The notes under the pieces were generated by a model. That model made no database searches and was not told the origin of the DNA. It saw only the letters and a list, made by a program, of their open reading frames with translations. Below, piece by piece: positions 23,544 through 36,400 of a stretch of 64,000 nt of DNA. Origin of the DNA: Hippophae tibetana (lineage: Eukaryota > Streptophyta > Magnoliopsida > Rosales > Elaeagnaceae); assembly GCA_037013495.1 (NCBI GenBank), contig CM072802.1, positions 61,927,483 through 61,991,482 of the forward strand, in the 5' to 3' direction. The translations under genes and the position numbers were made by a program. Every line of letters begins with the position of its first letter. Within the stretch, counting starts at the first letter, position 1.

Positions 23544-23691
23544 CCCCACCAAAGGTGGCATTTAAATGGTTCATTTTCAATCTCTTAGAAAAAGGAATTA
23601 ATTTAATTAAGCAAATTAGTTATCAACCCCACCCATAGGTGTTAATTGATTTGTTTAGTTAACAAAGAATATCTAACCCCACCAAAGGTGG
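23544..23691 (+). repeat. Three spaced palindromic CCCCACC...GGTG motifs in the LTR
   Basis: CCACCAAAGGTGG (5-bp perfect arms) is at 23546-23558 and again at 23679-23691. Between them, near 23627-23641, is a relaxed version, AACCCCACCCATAGGTG. All three recur in the same order in copies 1-3 (for example 6190-6335 in reverse). No function is known to me. Confidence 0.6.
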
Positions 23692-24665
23692 TATTCATAT
23701 AAAAAAGGGAGAATCAATAAATATCAATTAATATCTTTAATAACCTAAATAATATGAGCAAGCATAATTAACTTAGTTATTATATCCATAAATACTCCAC
23801 CATTATAAAAGATAAAATTTGCATAAATGTTTATTGAATCTATGTTTATTTTTATGTAAGTAGATTAAAACACAAAACCCAAAATATAGTGACATGATGT
23901 TTAGGATTTAATTTCATTTTTAAATGTTTGAATAATAAATTAAAAACCACATACATTCCTTCCTTAGATCGACCTTGGGAGTATACTTATCATTTTCTAT
24001 GAAATAATTCGTGTATTTGTGAGAGTTTTATAAGTATTAAACCAAAGTATTGGCAAGAATCGGCGATGCCGGTTTTCGCTCATCACTAAGCGAGGAGAAA
24101 AACAACTAAGTAAGTTGGTTAGTGATTTCGGTTGACACAAAGTCCATATGATGTTTAATAATTGATGTAATAATGCATGATATGTTTGAGTGCTTTATTA
24201 TTTGTAGAGAGTTGTTCAAGAACAAATATCCAGGGGTGAAATAATCGAAGAGCCAGAGAGACATGCTCTATATCATGCATTCGGAGGCAAGCATCCTGGT
24301 CGTGTTAAGGGAGGTAGCTAATATGATGGTTATATGGAGTATTTTAACATTCCAAAACAAAAGCCTCAAATAGTTATTAAGGAGAAGTACACTAAAATTG
24401 AAGAAGAACTCAACTTCTTTAAGGCCTCAATGTTAAGTGAGATTTCCACTATAAAAGAATATTAATCACAACACATGCCAAGCATGACATCATTCTACAA
24501 TCAGGGCCATATTGGCCAAGCATGCAACCATCCATGCCAGGTATGCCACCCCCGTAATCTCATGGCGCTCAAACTATATCTAGTATGGATATAGTCATGC
24601 TATTAGTCCTCCCTATATGCCAGGAATGCATATGCAATGAAATGAGAAAAAATAATTCATATATG

Positions 24666-26036
24666 TTAAAAAGGTATATTGGTAAAATAGACTACCACAT
24701 ATTTAATTGGAATTTTGATATTTTTGATGATTTTGCTTATAAACTTCATGACATAGTAACCACACATGACTCCATCATTTTGTTGTGGAACCTGAAAAAA
24801 AAGGTACATTATTTTACATATTTGAACATCTTTATTATTCAATAGTAAAATTAATTAAATTATTAATATTCACTTGTACATACCATAACTTTATCTCATA
24901 TAAGCTTATGAAAGGTTTTAAGGGCAATATCCCTACTCTTTTAACACAACTTCCATGCCCTATGAAAGTTTATAACGGTTAGTTTTTTTTATTAAATATT
25001 ACAAAGAACAATAGAAGAAAAATAGCTAGTTATAACTCTTACATTTCAACAACTGCTTTTATATCTTTACTAAATTCTATGGAAGCTGAGTCATAGTACC
25101 AAACATGATTTCCATATAGATCAAGGATTACCAACATCCAATGATCTTGGTCTTGTTCAAACCTTAGTGGCCAAGGGATTATCAAATTTTGATTTGTGTT
25201 ATGTGTTAATGCTCTATTACATAATTGGCTAGCTTTGATGCTAACATCCTTTTCTTGATATTGATTGACAAATGAAGAATCATAAAACATTGCTAAATGT
25301 GATGAGTGATTAGCTTGAAGTCGATAATAACATGCCCTATATAAAATAAATATATATAAATAAGATGTGTTATATAAATATAATTATATATGTTCTACAT
25401 AAGTGAAAGTTATTTACCGATTGAGGACTCACTTTGTCCACACTTGAATTATACTTAAATTTATCATTTGATATTCAAATACCTATAATATGCACTTGAT
25501 TGATATATAGGTTTGGCCAATGTCTACACCAAAAATATCTATAGGAAGTGGCACAATATATCCATGATTTATGCTAGATTCCCTCACAACAATAGTCATC
25601 AAAATGCCAAGTTTTCTATTGAAATTTATAGCATAATCATAACTATACTTTTTCCATGTCTTCTTCTTGAATGACTTAGGGCACAATAATTGGCCAATAG
25701 ACTAAAGAAGAAGTATTATATATGTTAGTAACAATAAAAGAATAATAATATAATAGTAGTAAAAACGTGTTATCTTAAGTAAAACAATAGTACCATGTCA
25801 AAATTTATCACAACTTGACTCGTTGGCAAAGCCACATATTGTCCAATCACTTCTTGGACTCTAGTAGCATTAGAAGGCACATGTCGTGGACAATCATGGA
25901 GCCATGTTTGATCAATTACTATTCGCCAATAATTTGGCAAATATTGATTATGAATCATTTGATCATCTCTCAATTATTGTACCATTCCAATAGCAACAAA
26001 GTCTGTTGATGAAGGATCTTTCAACAAACATTTCAT
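24666..26036 (-). pseudogene. Ulp1-like (C48) cysteine protease gene carried by the CACTA element
   Basis: After an acceptor (TTTTTTACAG, near 26040) the coding part opens with ATG at 26036. It is stopped by TAA at 25974-25976 and continues in the same frame (RDDQMIHNQYLPNYW). Middle segments are at about 25700-25430, with one more stop unless spliced. The protease core near 25290-25039 has QDHWMLVILDL (catalytic His codon 25141-25143) and VWYYDS (Asp codon 25090-25092). It ends at a GTAAGAG donor-like site. The next exon, after a T-rich CAG near 24792, reads VPQQNDGVMCGYYVMKF, with the catalytic Cys codon at 24762-24764 and a stop at 24666. The catalytic residues survive; exon phases are not fully resolved. 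Ulp1 domains are known passengers of plant CACTA and MULE elements. Confidence 0.8.
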
Positions 26037-26374
26037 ATTCTGTAAAAAAGTTAAGAGTTACATATAATAAATAAAATATATAATAAACAAATAGACTATG
26101 TACATAAACTTTAAATCTTATCACAAATGATTGATCAAATAGAGGAGGACTCCCATTTCATATTAACAAAAATAAATAAATTAAAAACCTACCTTAAATC
26201 ACAGTCATAAATATATAAATTTATTTCATTATGAAAATTTATACAAAATCTACATAATAAAAATAATAACATACATATAATACAAAACCTAGCTACATAT
26301 ATAATACAAAACTTTATACACATAAATAATAACACATAATATACAAATAAATAAATATGAATAAAAAGTGCGTA

Positions 26375-26690
26375 GGATTAATAGAAATACTTACAAGGGT
26401 TAATGAAGTGACAAAATGAAGAAAATGGAGAAAAAATGATGTTTTGTAAGTGAGAAAATGGGTATAAAAAATTTGAGTTTTTTGCTCAAAAAAATAGGAG
26501 ATCTAGAAGATAAGTTGGAGTGGAAGAAAACCCACTAAACAACGCTAGAATTGGTGGTCATAGATGGCCATAAAATGAGAAAGAGTGGAGGAAGAATGGA
26601 GGAGGTTTTGGGTTTTTTAGAGTTATAGCTCTTGGAATAATAGTTTCTATCTGGAGAAGAAAAAAGAGAAAAGAAAAAATATCCACGTGT
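26375..26690 (-). promoter_or_regulatory. Protease-gene leader exon, mirror copy of the transposase leader
   Basis: Read on the minus strand this matches 17230-17556: shared blocks include CTCAAATTTTTTATACCCATTT, CACTTACAAAACA and TGTAAGTATTTCTATTAA followed by CCTAC. The splice donor near 26395 lies in the same place as in the left copy. It should drive transcription leftward into the Ulp1-like gene. Confidence 0.65.
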
Positions 26691-26797
26691 ATATATAATG
26701 TCAATTCTACGTGTCAACCGACGTTACAATCTACGTGTTATAAATTCATTTTAAGTCATTTTTTCAGCGAACCAACTTTAAATGTCAACTTAAATGA

Positions 26798-26814
26798 CCA
26801 CTTTTATAGTAGTG
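26798..26814 (-). repeat. Right terminal inverted repeat of the CACTA element
   Basis: The minus strand reads CACTACTATAAAAGTGG, with the CACTA start and an A-rich follow-up typical of plant CACTA elements. AAT follows and would be one half of the 3-bp target duplication. The matching left terminus was not found. Confidence 0.75.
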
Positions 26815-27492
26815 AATTTTTCTCCCCTTTTTTGTCATATGAATAAATAATATAATCATAAAGCAATGAAAAAAAGGTTGAACAAACAAGTAGTATATTT
26901 AATAATTGAAACGAGAAGTGCACATTCTAAAAAGCTCAAAATAATCAAAACCTCAGTTAAAAATAGTATGTTTCTAAAAAAAGAATAAACTTAAGCTCTA
27001 TGACTCCTCTAAATAAATTAGACTAAAAATATTTAGAAAATTTGAAACATACAACAATTGGTTTTTGAATGGAGGGTATTAGACTTAGCTTAATATGACC
27101 ACAATTGTACACACAAATGATGAAACTAATTTTTTTCAAAGTATGACTATCTATTGACAACAAAAATATACATATACAAGACACAAAAATATATTAACAC
27201 ATATGGTGACATATCAACAATCATTTAAAGTAAAATATGTGTTGGAACTTTAATAAGATGTCAATTTGTTCATGTATGATTAGTTAAGAAAGATTTAAAC
27301 AAAAGATTATCATCTATCATGAAAATATTACAGTTGAATTGATATTTGTGCTTAACAAAATTTTATTACCAAGAGAGAACTTAAATAACGTTTTTTAATT
27401 CCCCTCTTGTATATTTTGTGAGGGAATGGTTATTTATTTTCTTTTTGTGCACGAAAAAACTTATGATTTGGATTTTAATTATGATCTTAAAG
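26815..27492. other. AT-rich junction between CACTA element and satellite
   Basis: No gene, repeat or transposon end recognised. Satellite homology begins abruptly at about 27493 (GAGATGCAATTCC corresponds to the GGATGCAATTCC of the monomer). Confidence 0.5.
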
Positions 27493-30400
27493 GAGATGCA
27501 ATTCCTTTCATCATCTATGATTTATTGATCACAAAATATTAGGTTTGGCACGGTAAAAATAAGAAGATAACAAGAAGTGCTCGTTTTGAGGTGCCACCGT
27601 TGCGGGCATTGATGGGCACCTCTAACACCTCGTGGGAAAAACCATGCCAACTTTAGAATTTTAGGGAAATTTTATTCACACATGTTTAGAATAGTATGCC
27701 ATCTCGTACTGGAAAGTTTCATGATTTTATTTATAAGGGAAGTATTTTTAGTTATTTTTTGAAGTCTTCGAAAAATCATGAAAAATAGAAAATTTGGACA
27801 AAAACTATTGTTTCTTGTTGGATGCAATTCTTTTCATCATCTAAGATTTATTGCTCACAAAATATTAGGTTTGCACGATAGAAATATGAAGAAGACAAAG
27901 AATGCTCGTTTTGAGGTGCCACCGTTACGGGCATTGATGGGCACCTCTAACACCCTCTGGGCAAAACCATGTCAAACGATGGAATTTTAGGGCAATTTTT
28001 TTCACACATGTTTAGAATAGTATCCCATCTCGTATGTAAAGTGCATGATTTTATGGACCCGGGAAGTATTTTTAGTCATTTTTCGAAGTCACAAACTTCA
28101 GAAAATCATGAAAAATAGAAATTCAGCCAAAACTATTGTTTTTTGTTGGATGCAATTCCTTTCATCATATAAGATTTATTGATCACAAAATATTAGGTTT
28201 GGCACTGTATAAATACGAAGATGACAAGGAATGCTCGTTTTGAGGTGCCACCGTTGCGGGCATTGATAGACACCTCTAACACCTCGTGGGCAAAACCATG
28301 TGAAACGATAGAATTTTAGGGAAATTTTTTTCACACATGTTCAGAATAGTATTCCATTTAGTACTGGAAAGTTTCATGATTTTATTGACACGGGAAGTAT
28401 TTTTAGTCATTTTTTGAAGTCTTCGAAAAATCATGAAAAATAGAAAATTCGGCCAAAACTATTGTTTCTTGTTGGATGCAATTCCTTTCATCATCTAAGA
28501 TTTATTGCTCACAAAATATTAGGTTTGGCATGGTATAAATACGAATATGACAAGGAATACTCGTTTTGAGGTGCCACCGTTGCAGGCATTTATAGGCACC
28601 TCTAACACCTCGTGGACAAAACCATGTCAAACGATGGAATTTTAGGGTGATTTTTTTAACACGTGTTTAGAATAGTATGCCATCTCGTACTGGAAAGTGC
28701 AGGAATTTATGGACACGGGAAGTAGTTTAAGTCATTTTTGGAAGTCACAAACTTCGGAAAATAAGGAAAAATAGAAAATTTGGCCAAAACTATTGGTTCT
28801 TGTTGAATGCAATGGCTTTCATCATCTAAGATTTATTGATCACAAAATATTAGGTTTGGCACGGTAGAAATACGAAGATGATAAGGAATGCTCGTTTTGA
28901 GGTGCCACCGTTGCGGGCATTGATGGACAAATTTAAAACCCCTTGGGCAAAACCATGTCATACGATGGAATTTTAGGGTGATTTTTTTACATATGTTTAG
29001 CATATTATTCCATCTCGTACTGGAAATTTCATGATTTTATTGACACGGGAAGTATTTTTAGTCATTTTTTGAAGTCTTCGAAAAATCATGAAAAATAGAA
29101 AATTCGGCCAAAACTATTATTTCTTGTTGTATGCAATTCCTTTCATCATCTATGATTTATTGATCACAAAATATTAGGTTTGGCATGGTAACAATAAGAA
29201 AATAACAAGAAATGCTCGTTTTGAGGTGCCACCGTTGCACGCATTGATGGGCACCTCTAACACCTCGTGGGCAAAACCATGTCAAATGATAGAATTTTAG
29301 GGCAATTTTTTTCACACATGTTTAGAATAGTATACCATCTCGTACTGGAAAGTTTCAAGATTTTATTGACACGGGAAGTATTTTTAGTTATTTTTTGAAG
29401 TCTTCGAAAAATCATAAAAAATAGAAAATTCGGCCAAAACTATTGTTTCTTGTTGGATGCAATTATTTTCATCATCTAAGATTTATTGCTCAAAAAATAT
29501 TAGTTTTGGCATGGTATAAATACGAATATGACAAGGAATGCTCGTTTTTAGGTGCCATCGTTGCGGGCATTTATGGGCACCTCTAACACCCCGAGAGCAA
29601 AACCATGTCAAACGATGGAATTTTAGGGCGATTTTTTTAACACATGTTTAGAATAGGATGTCATCTCGTACTGGAAATTTTTATGATTTTTTGGAGGCGG
29701 GAAGTATTTTTAGTAATTTTTTAAACTATTCGAAAAATCATGAGAAATAGGTAATTCGGTAAAAATTCTTTTTTCTTGTTTGATGAAATTCCATTCATCA
29801 TCTAAGATTTATTCATCAATAAATATTAGGTTTGGCACGGTAAAAATAAGAAGATAACAAGAAGTGCTCGTTTTGAGGTGCCACCGTTGCATGCATTGAT
29901 GGGCACATCTAACACCTCGTGGGCAAAACCATGACAACGATAGAATTTTAGGGCAATTTTTTTCACACATGTTTAGAATAGTATGCTATCTCGTACTGGA
30001 AAGGTTCATGATTTTATTGAAATGAGAAGTATTTTTAGTCATTTTTTGTAGTATTCGAAAAATCATGAAAAATAGAAAATTCGGCCAAAACTTTTGTTTT
30101 TTGTTGGATGCAATTATTTTCATCATCTAAGATTTATTGCTCACAAAATATTAGGTTTGGCATGGTAAAAATACGAATATGACAAGGAATGGTCGTTTTT
30201 AGGTGCCATCGTTGCAGGCATTTATGGGCACCTCTAACACCCCGAGAGCAAAACCATGTCAAACGATGGAATTTTAGGACGAGTTTTTTAACACATGCTT
30301 AGAATAGTATGTCATCTCGTACTGGAAACGTTTTTGATTTTTTGGAGGCGGGAAGTATTTTTAGTAATTTTTTGAACTATTCGAAAAATCATGAAAAATA

Positions 30401-30499
30401 GGTAATTCGAAAAAATTCTTATTTCTTGTTGGAGGCAATTCCATTCATCATCTAAGATTTATTGATCACAAAATATTAGGTTTGGCACCGTAAAAATAA

Positions 30500-33400
30500 G
30501 AAGATAACAAGGAATGCTCGTTGTGAGGTGCCACCCTTGCGGGCATTGATGGGCACCTCCAACACCTAGTCGGCAAAACAATTCCACCGATAGCATTTTA
30601 AGGCAATTTTTTTCACACATGTTTAGAAGAGTGTGCCATTTCGTACTTGAAATTTTCATGATTTTATTGACACGGGAAGTATTTTTATTCATTTTTTGAA
30701 GTCTTCGAAAAATCATCTAAATTACAAAATTCGGCCAAAAGTATTGTTTCTTGTTGGATGCAATTCTTTTCATCATCTAAGATTTATTTCTTACAAAATA
30801 TTTGATTTGGCATGGTATAAATATATGACAAGGAATGCTCGTTTTTTGGTGCCACCGTTGCGGGCATTTATGGGCACCTCTAACACCCCGTGGGCAAAAC
30901 CATGTCAAACGATAGAAGTTTTGGGAAATTTTTTTCGCACATGTTTAGAATAGTATGCCTTCTTGTACTGGAAAGTTTCATGATTTTATTTATACGGGAA
31001 GTATTTTTAGTTATTTTTTGAAGTCTTCGAAAAATCATTAAAAATAGAAAATTCGGCCAAAACTATTGTTTCTTGTTTGATGCAATTCTTTTCATCATCG
31101 AAGATTTATTGCTCACAAAATATTAGGTTTGTCATGGTATAAATACGAATATGACAAGGAATGCTCGTTTCTAGGTGCCATCGTTGCGGCCATTTATGGG
31201 CACCTCTAACACCTCGTGGCAAAACCATGTGAAATGATGGAATTTTAGGGTGATTTTTTTCACACATGTTTAGAATAGTATGTCATCTCGTACTGGAAAG
31301 TTTTATGATTTTTTGGAGGCGGGATGTTTTTTGAGTAATTTTTTAAACTATTCATAAAATCAGGAAAAATAGATAATTCGGCAAAAATTCTTATTTTTGT
31401 GGGATTCAATTCCGTTCATCATCCAAGATTTATTGATCACAAAATATTAGGTTTGGCACGGTAAATATAAGAAGACAACAAGAAATGCTCGTTTTGAGGT
31501 GCCACCGTTGCGGGCATTGATGGCCACCTCCAACACCTAGTCGACAAAACCATTCCAACGATAGCATTTTAAGGCAATTTTTTTCACACATGTTTAGAAT
31601 AGTGTGCCATTTCGTAATAGAAATTTTCATGATTTTATTGACACGGGAATTATTTTTAGTCATTTTTTGAAGTCTTCGAAAAATCATCTAAATTAGAAAA
31701 TTCAGCCAAAAGTATTGTTTCTTGTTGGATGCAATTCTTTTCATCATCTAAGATTTTTTTCTTACAAAATATTTTGTTTGGCATGGTATAAATATATGAC
31801 AAGGAATGCTCGTTTTTTGGTGCCACCGTTGCGGGCATTTATGGGCACCTCTAACACCCCGTGGGCAAAACCATGTCAAACGATAGAAGTTTAGGGTGAT
31901 TTTTTTCACACATGTTTAGAATTGTAAGTCATCTCGTACTGGAAATTTTTATGATTTTATGGAGGCGGATAGTATTTTTAGTCATTTTTTAAACTATTCG
32001 AAAAATCATGAAAAATAGATAATTCCGAAAAAATTCTCATTTCTTGTTGGATGTAATTCCATTCATCATCTAAGATTTATTGATCACAAAATATTAGGTT
32101 TGGCACGGTAAAAATAAGAAGATAACAAGAAATGCTCGTTTTGAGGTGCCACCGTTGCGAGCATTGTTGGGTACCTCCAACACCTCGTTGACAAAACCAT
32201 TCCAACGATAGCATTTTAGGGAAATTTTTTTCACACATGTTTAGAATAGTGTGCCATTGTGTACTAGAACTTTTCATGATTTTATTGACATGGGAAGTAT
32301 TTTTAGTCATTTGTTGAAGTCTTCGAAAAATCATGAAAAATAGATAATTCCGCCAAAAGTATTGTTTCTTGTTGGATGCAATTCTTTTCATCATCTAAGA
32401 TTTATTTCTCACAAAATATTTGGTTTGGCATGGTTTAAATACGAATATGACAAGGAATGCTCGTTTTTTGGTGCCACCATTGCGGGCATTTATGGGTAGC
32501 TCTAACACACCGTGGGCAAAACCATCTCAAACAATAGAAGTTTAGGGCGATTTTTTTCAAACATGTTTAGAATTGTATGTCATCTCGTACTGGAAATTTT
32601 TATGATTTTATGGAGGCGGATAGTATTTTTAGTCATTTTTTAAACTATTCGAAAAATCATGAAAAATAGATAATTCCGAAAAAATTCTCATTTCATGTTG
32701 GATGCAATACCATTCATCATCTAAGATTTATTGTTCACAAAATATTAAGTTTGGGACAGTAAAAATAAGAAGATAACAAGAAGTCCTCGTTTTGAGGTGC
32801 CACCGTTGCGGGCATTGATGGGCACTTCTAACACCTCGTGGGCAAAACCCTGCCAACGATAGAATTTTTGGGCAATTTGCTTCGCACATGTTTAGAATAG
32901 TATGCCATCTCGTACTGGATAGTTTCATGATTTTATTTATAAGGGAAGTATTTTTAGTTATTTTTTGAATCTTCAAAAAATCATTAAAAATAGAAAATTC
33001 GGCCAACACTATTGTTTCTTGTTTGATGCAATTCTTTTCCTTATCGAAGATTTATTGCTCACAAAATATTAGGTTTGTCATGCTATAAATACGAATATGA
33101 CAATGAATGCTCGTTTTTAGGTGCCATCGTTGCGGGCATTTATGGGCATCTCTAACAACCCGTGGGCAAAACCATGTCAAACGATGGAATTTTAGGGTGA
33201 TTTTTTTCACACATGTTTAGAATAGTATGTCATGTCGTACACGAAAGTTTTATGATTTTTTGGAGGCGGGAAGGTTTTTTAGTCATTTTTTAAACTATTT
33301 GTAAAATCAGGAAAAATAGATAATTCGGCAAAAATTCTTATTTTTGTGGGATGCAATTCTGTTCATCATCTAAGATTTATTGATCACAAAATATTAGGTT

Positions 33401-36400
33401 TGGCACAGTAAAAATCAGAAGATAACAAGAAATGCTCGTTTTGAGGTGCCACCGTTGTGGGCATTGGTGGGCACCTCCAACACCTCGTCGGCAAAACCAT
33501 TCCAACTATAGCAATTTAGGCAGTTTTTTTCACACATGTTTAGAATAGTGTGCCATTTCGTATTAGAAATTTTCATGATTTTATTGACACGGGAAGTATT
33601 TTTAGTCATTTTTTGAAGTCTTTGAAAAATCATGAAAAATAGAAAATTCGACCAAAAGTATTGTTTCTTGTTGGATGCAATTCTTTTCATCATCTAAGAA
33701 TTATTTCTCACAAAATATTTGGTTTGGCATGGTATAAATACGAATATGACAAGGAATGCTCGTTTTTTGGTGCCACCGTTGTGGGCATTTATGGGCACCT
33801 CTAACACCCCGTGTGCAAAACCATGTCAAACGATAGAAGTTTAGGGCGATTTTTTTCACACATGTTTAGCATTGTATGTCATCTCGTACTGGAAAGTTTT
33901 ATGATTTTATGGAGGCGGATAGTATTTTTAGTCATTTTTTAAACTATTCGAAATATCATGAAAAATAGATAATTCCGAAAAAATTCTCATTTCTTGTTGG
34001 ATGCAATTCCATTCATCATCTAAGATTTATTGATGACAAAATATTAAGTTTGGGACAGTAAAAATAAGTAGATAACAAGAAGTACTCGTTTTGAGGTGCC
34101 ACCGTTGCGGGCATTGATGGGCACCTCTAACACCTCGTAGGCAAAACCCTGCCAACGATAGAATTTTTGGGCAATTTTTTTTGCAAATGTTTAGAATAGT
34201 ATGCCATCTCGTACTGGAAAGTTTCAAGATTTTATTTATATGTGAAGTATTTTTAGTTATTTTTTGAATTCTTCGAAAATCCATTAAAAATAGAAAATTC
34301 GGCCTAAACTATTGTTTCTTGTTTGATGCAATTCTTTTCATCATCGAAGATTTATTGCTCACAAAATATTAGGTTTGTCATGGTATAAATACGAATATGA
34401 CAAGGAATGCTAGTTTTTAGGTGCCATCGTTGCGGGCATTTATGGGCACCTCTAACACCTCGTGGGCAAAACCATGTGAAACAATGGAATTTTTGGGTGA
34501 TTTTTTCCACACATGTTTAGAATAGTATGTCATCTCGTACTGGAACGTTTTATGATTTTTTGGAGGCGGGAAGTTTTTTAGTCATTTTTTAAACTTTTCG
34601 TAAAATCAGGAAAAATAGATAATTCGGCAAAAATTCTTACTTTTGTGGGATGCAATTCCGTTCATCATCTAAGATTTATTGATCACAAAATATTAGGTTT
34701 GGCACGGTAAAAATAAGAAGATAACAAGAAATGCTCGTTTTGAGGTACCACCGTTGCGGGCATTGATGGGTACCTCCAACACCTCGTCGGCAAAACCATT
34801 CCAACGATAGCATTTTAGGGCAATTTTTTTCACACATGTTTAGAATAGTGTCCCATTTCGTACTAGAAATTTTCATGATTTTATTGACACGGGAAGTATT
34901 TTTAGTCATTTTTTGAAATCTTCTAAAAATCATCAAAAATAGAAAATTTGGCCAAAAGTATTGTTTCTTATTGGATGCAATTCTTTTCATCATATAATAT
35001 TTATTTCTAAAAAAATATTTGGTTTGGCATGGTATAAATATATGACAAGGAATGCTCGTTTTTTGGTGCCACCGTTGCGGGCATTTATGGGCCCCTCTAA
35101 CACCCCGTGGGCAAAAACATGTCAAACCATAGAAGTTTAGGGTGATTTTTTTCACACATGTTTAGAATTGTATGTCATCTCGTACTGGAAATATTAATGA
35201 TTTTATGGAGGCGGATAGTATTTTTAGTCATTTTTTAAACTATTCGAAAAATCATGAAAAATAGATAATTCCGAAAAAATTCTCATTTCTTGTTGGATGT
35301 AATTCCATTCATCACCTAAGATTTATTGATCACAAAATATTAAGTTTGGGACAGTAAAAATAAGGAGATAACAAGAAGTGCTCGTTTTGAGGTGCCACCG
35401 TTGCGGACATTGATGGGCACCTCTAACATCTCATGGGCAAAACCCTCCCAACGATAGAATTTTTGGGCAATTTTTTTCGCACATGTTTAGAATAGTATGC
35501 CATCTCGTACTGGAAAGTTTCATGATTTTATTTATACTGGAAGTATTTTTAGTTATTTTTTGAAGTCTTCAAAAAATCATTAAAAATAGAAAATTCCGCC
35601 AAAACTATTGTTTCTTGTTTGATGCAATTCTTTTCATCATCGAAGATTTAGTGCTCCCAAAATATTAGGTTTGTCATGGTATAAATACGAATATGACAAG
35701 GAATGCTCGTTTTTAGGTGCCATCGTTGCGGGCATTTATGGGCACCTCTAACACCTCGTGGGCAAAACCATGTGAAACGATGGAATTTTTGGGTGATTTT
35801 TTTCACAAATGTTTAGAATAGTATGTCATCTCGTACTGGAAAGTTTTATGATTTTTTGGAGGCGGGAAGTTTTTCAGTCATTTTTTAAACTATTCGTAAA
35901 ATCAGGAAAAATAGATAATTCGGCAAAAATTCCTATTTTTGTGGGATGCAATTCCGTTCATCATGTAAGATTTATTGATCACAAAATATTAGGTTTGGCA
36001 CGGTAAAAATAAGAAGATAACAAGAAATGCTCGTTTTGAGGTGCCTCCGTTGTGGGCATTGATGGGCACCTCCAACACCTAGTCTTCAAAACCATTCCAA
36101 CGATAGCATATTAGGGCAATTTTTTCCACACATATTTAGAATAGTGTGCCATTTCGTACTAGAAATTTTCATGATTTTATTGACACAGGAAGTATTTTTA
36201 TTCATTTTTTGAAGTCTTCGAAAAATCATCTAAATTAGAAAATTCGGCCAAAAGTATTGTTTCTTGTTGGATGCAATTCTTTTCATCATCTAAGATTTAT
36301 TTCTTACAAAATATTTGGTTTGGCATGGTATAAATATATGACAAGGAATGCTCGTTTTTTGGTGCCACCGTTGCGGGCATTTATGGGCACCTCTAACACC

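Larger units (their letters stand above)
22224..24085 (+). mobile_element. Solo LTR, copy 4 (1862 bp), TSD CTAAG, nested in the CACTA element
   Basis: It starts TGATGAGTGCTC and ends TTCGCTCATCA, with CTAAG on both sides (22219-22223 and 24086-24090). It is the same length as copy 2 and the same family, but inserted in the opposite orientation. Internal order: GC-rich block (22500-22690), TATA (22798-22805), CT-rich leader, hairpin (22933-22955), AATAAA (22992-22997), then an 1.1-kb AT-rich 3' part. Two genes' worth of open frames across the GC-rich block are artefacts of base composition. Confidence 0.95.
21356..24465 (+). pseudogene. Second CACTA gene, TNPA/Ptta-like (Transposase_24), split by a solo LTR
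   Basis: The first exon (about 21356-21592) contains RVPVLFDATGNPIGENGQQL and SIGRLVKSSIPININDW, typical of the plant Ptta/En/Spm protein. A stop follows, then an AT-rich intron ending in TTTTACAG near 21720. The next exon has KVWKEYK and KGHPRITPKVWKDFMDY with a further stop or shift. The reading is then interrupted by the solo LTR at 22224-24085. The C-terminal part resumes near 24205-24465 with RALYHAFGGKHPGRV-like wording (HALYHAFGGKHPGRVKGG). The role in relatives is DNA binding to subterminal repeats. This copy is dead. Confidence 0.75.
16741..26814 (+). mobile_element. CACTA (En/Spm) DNA transposon, left terminus unresolved, nested solo LTR inside
   Basis: The right end carries the CACTA-type terminus (rc CACTACTATAAAAGTGG, 26798-26814). 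Inside are a TNPD-like transposase (Transpos_assoc, Transposase_21, DUF4218 and DUF4216-like regions), a TNPA/Ptta-like gene and a Ulp1-like protease gene on the opposite strand. Repeated GCGTCGGTT words lie near both ends, as CACTA subterminal repeats do. The left boundary is set only at the outermost of these words; no left CACTA terminus or 3-bp target duplication was found. Without the 1.87-kb nested LTR the element would be about 8.2 kb. Confidence 0.88.
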
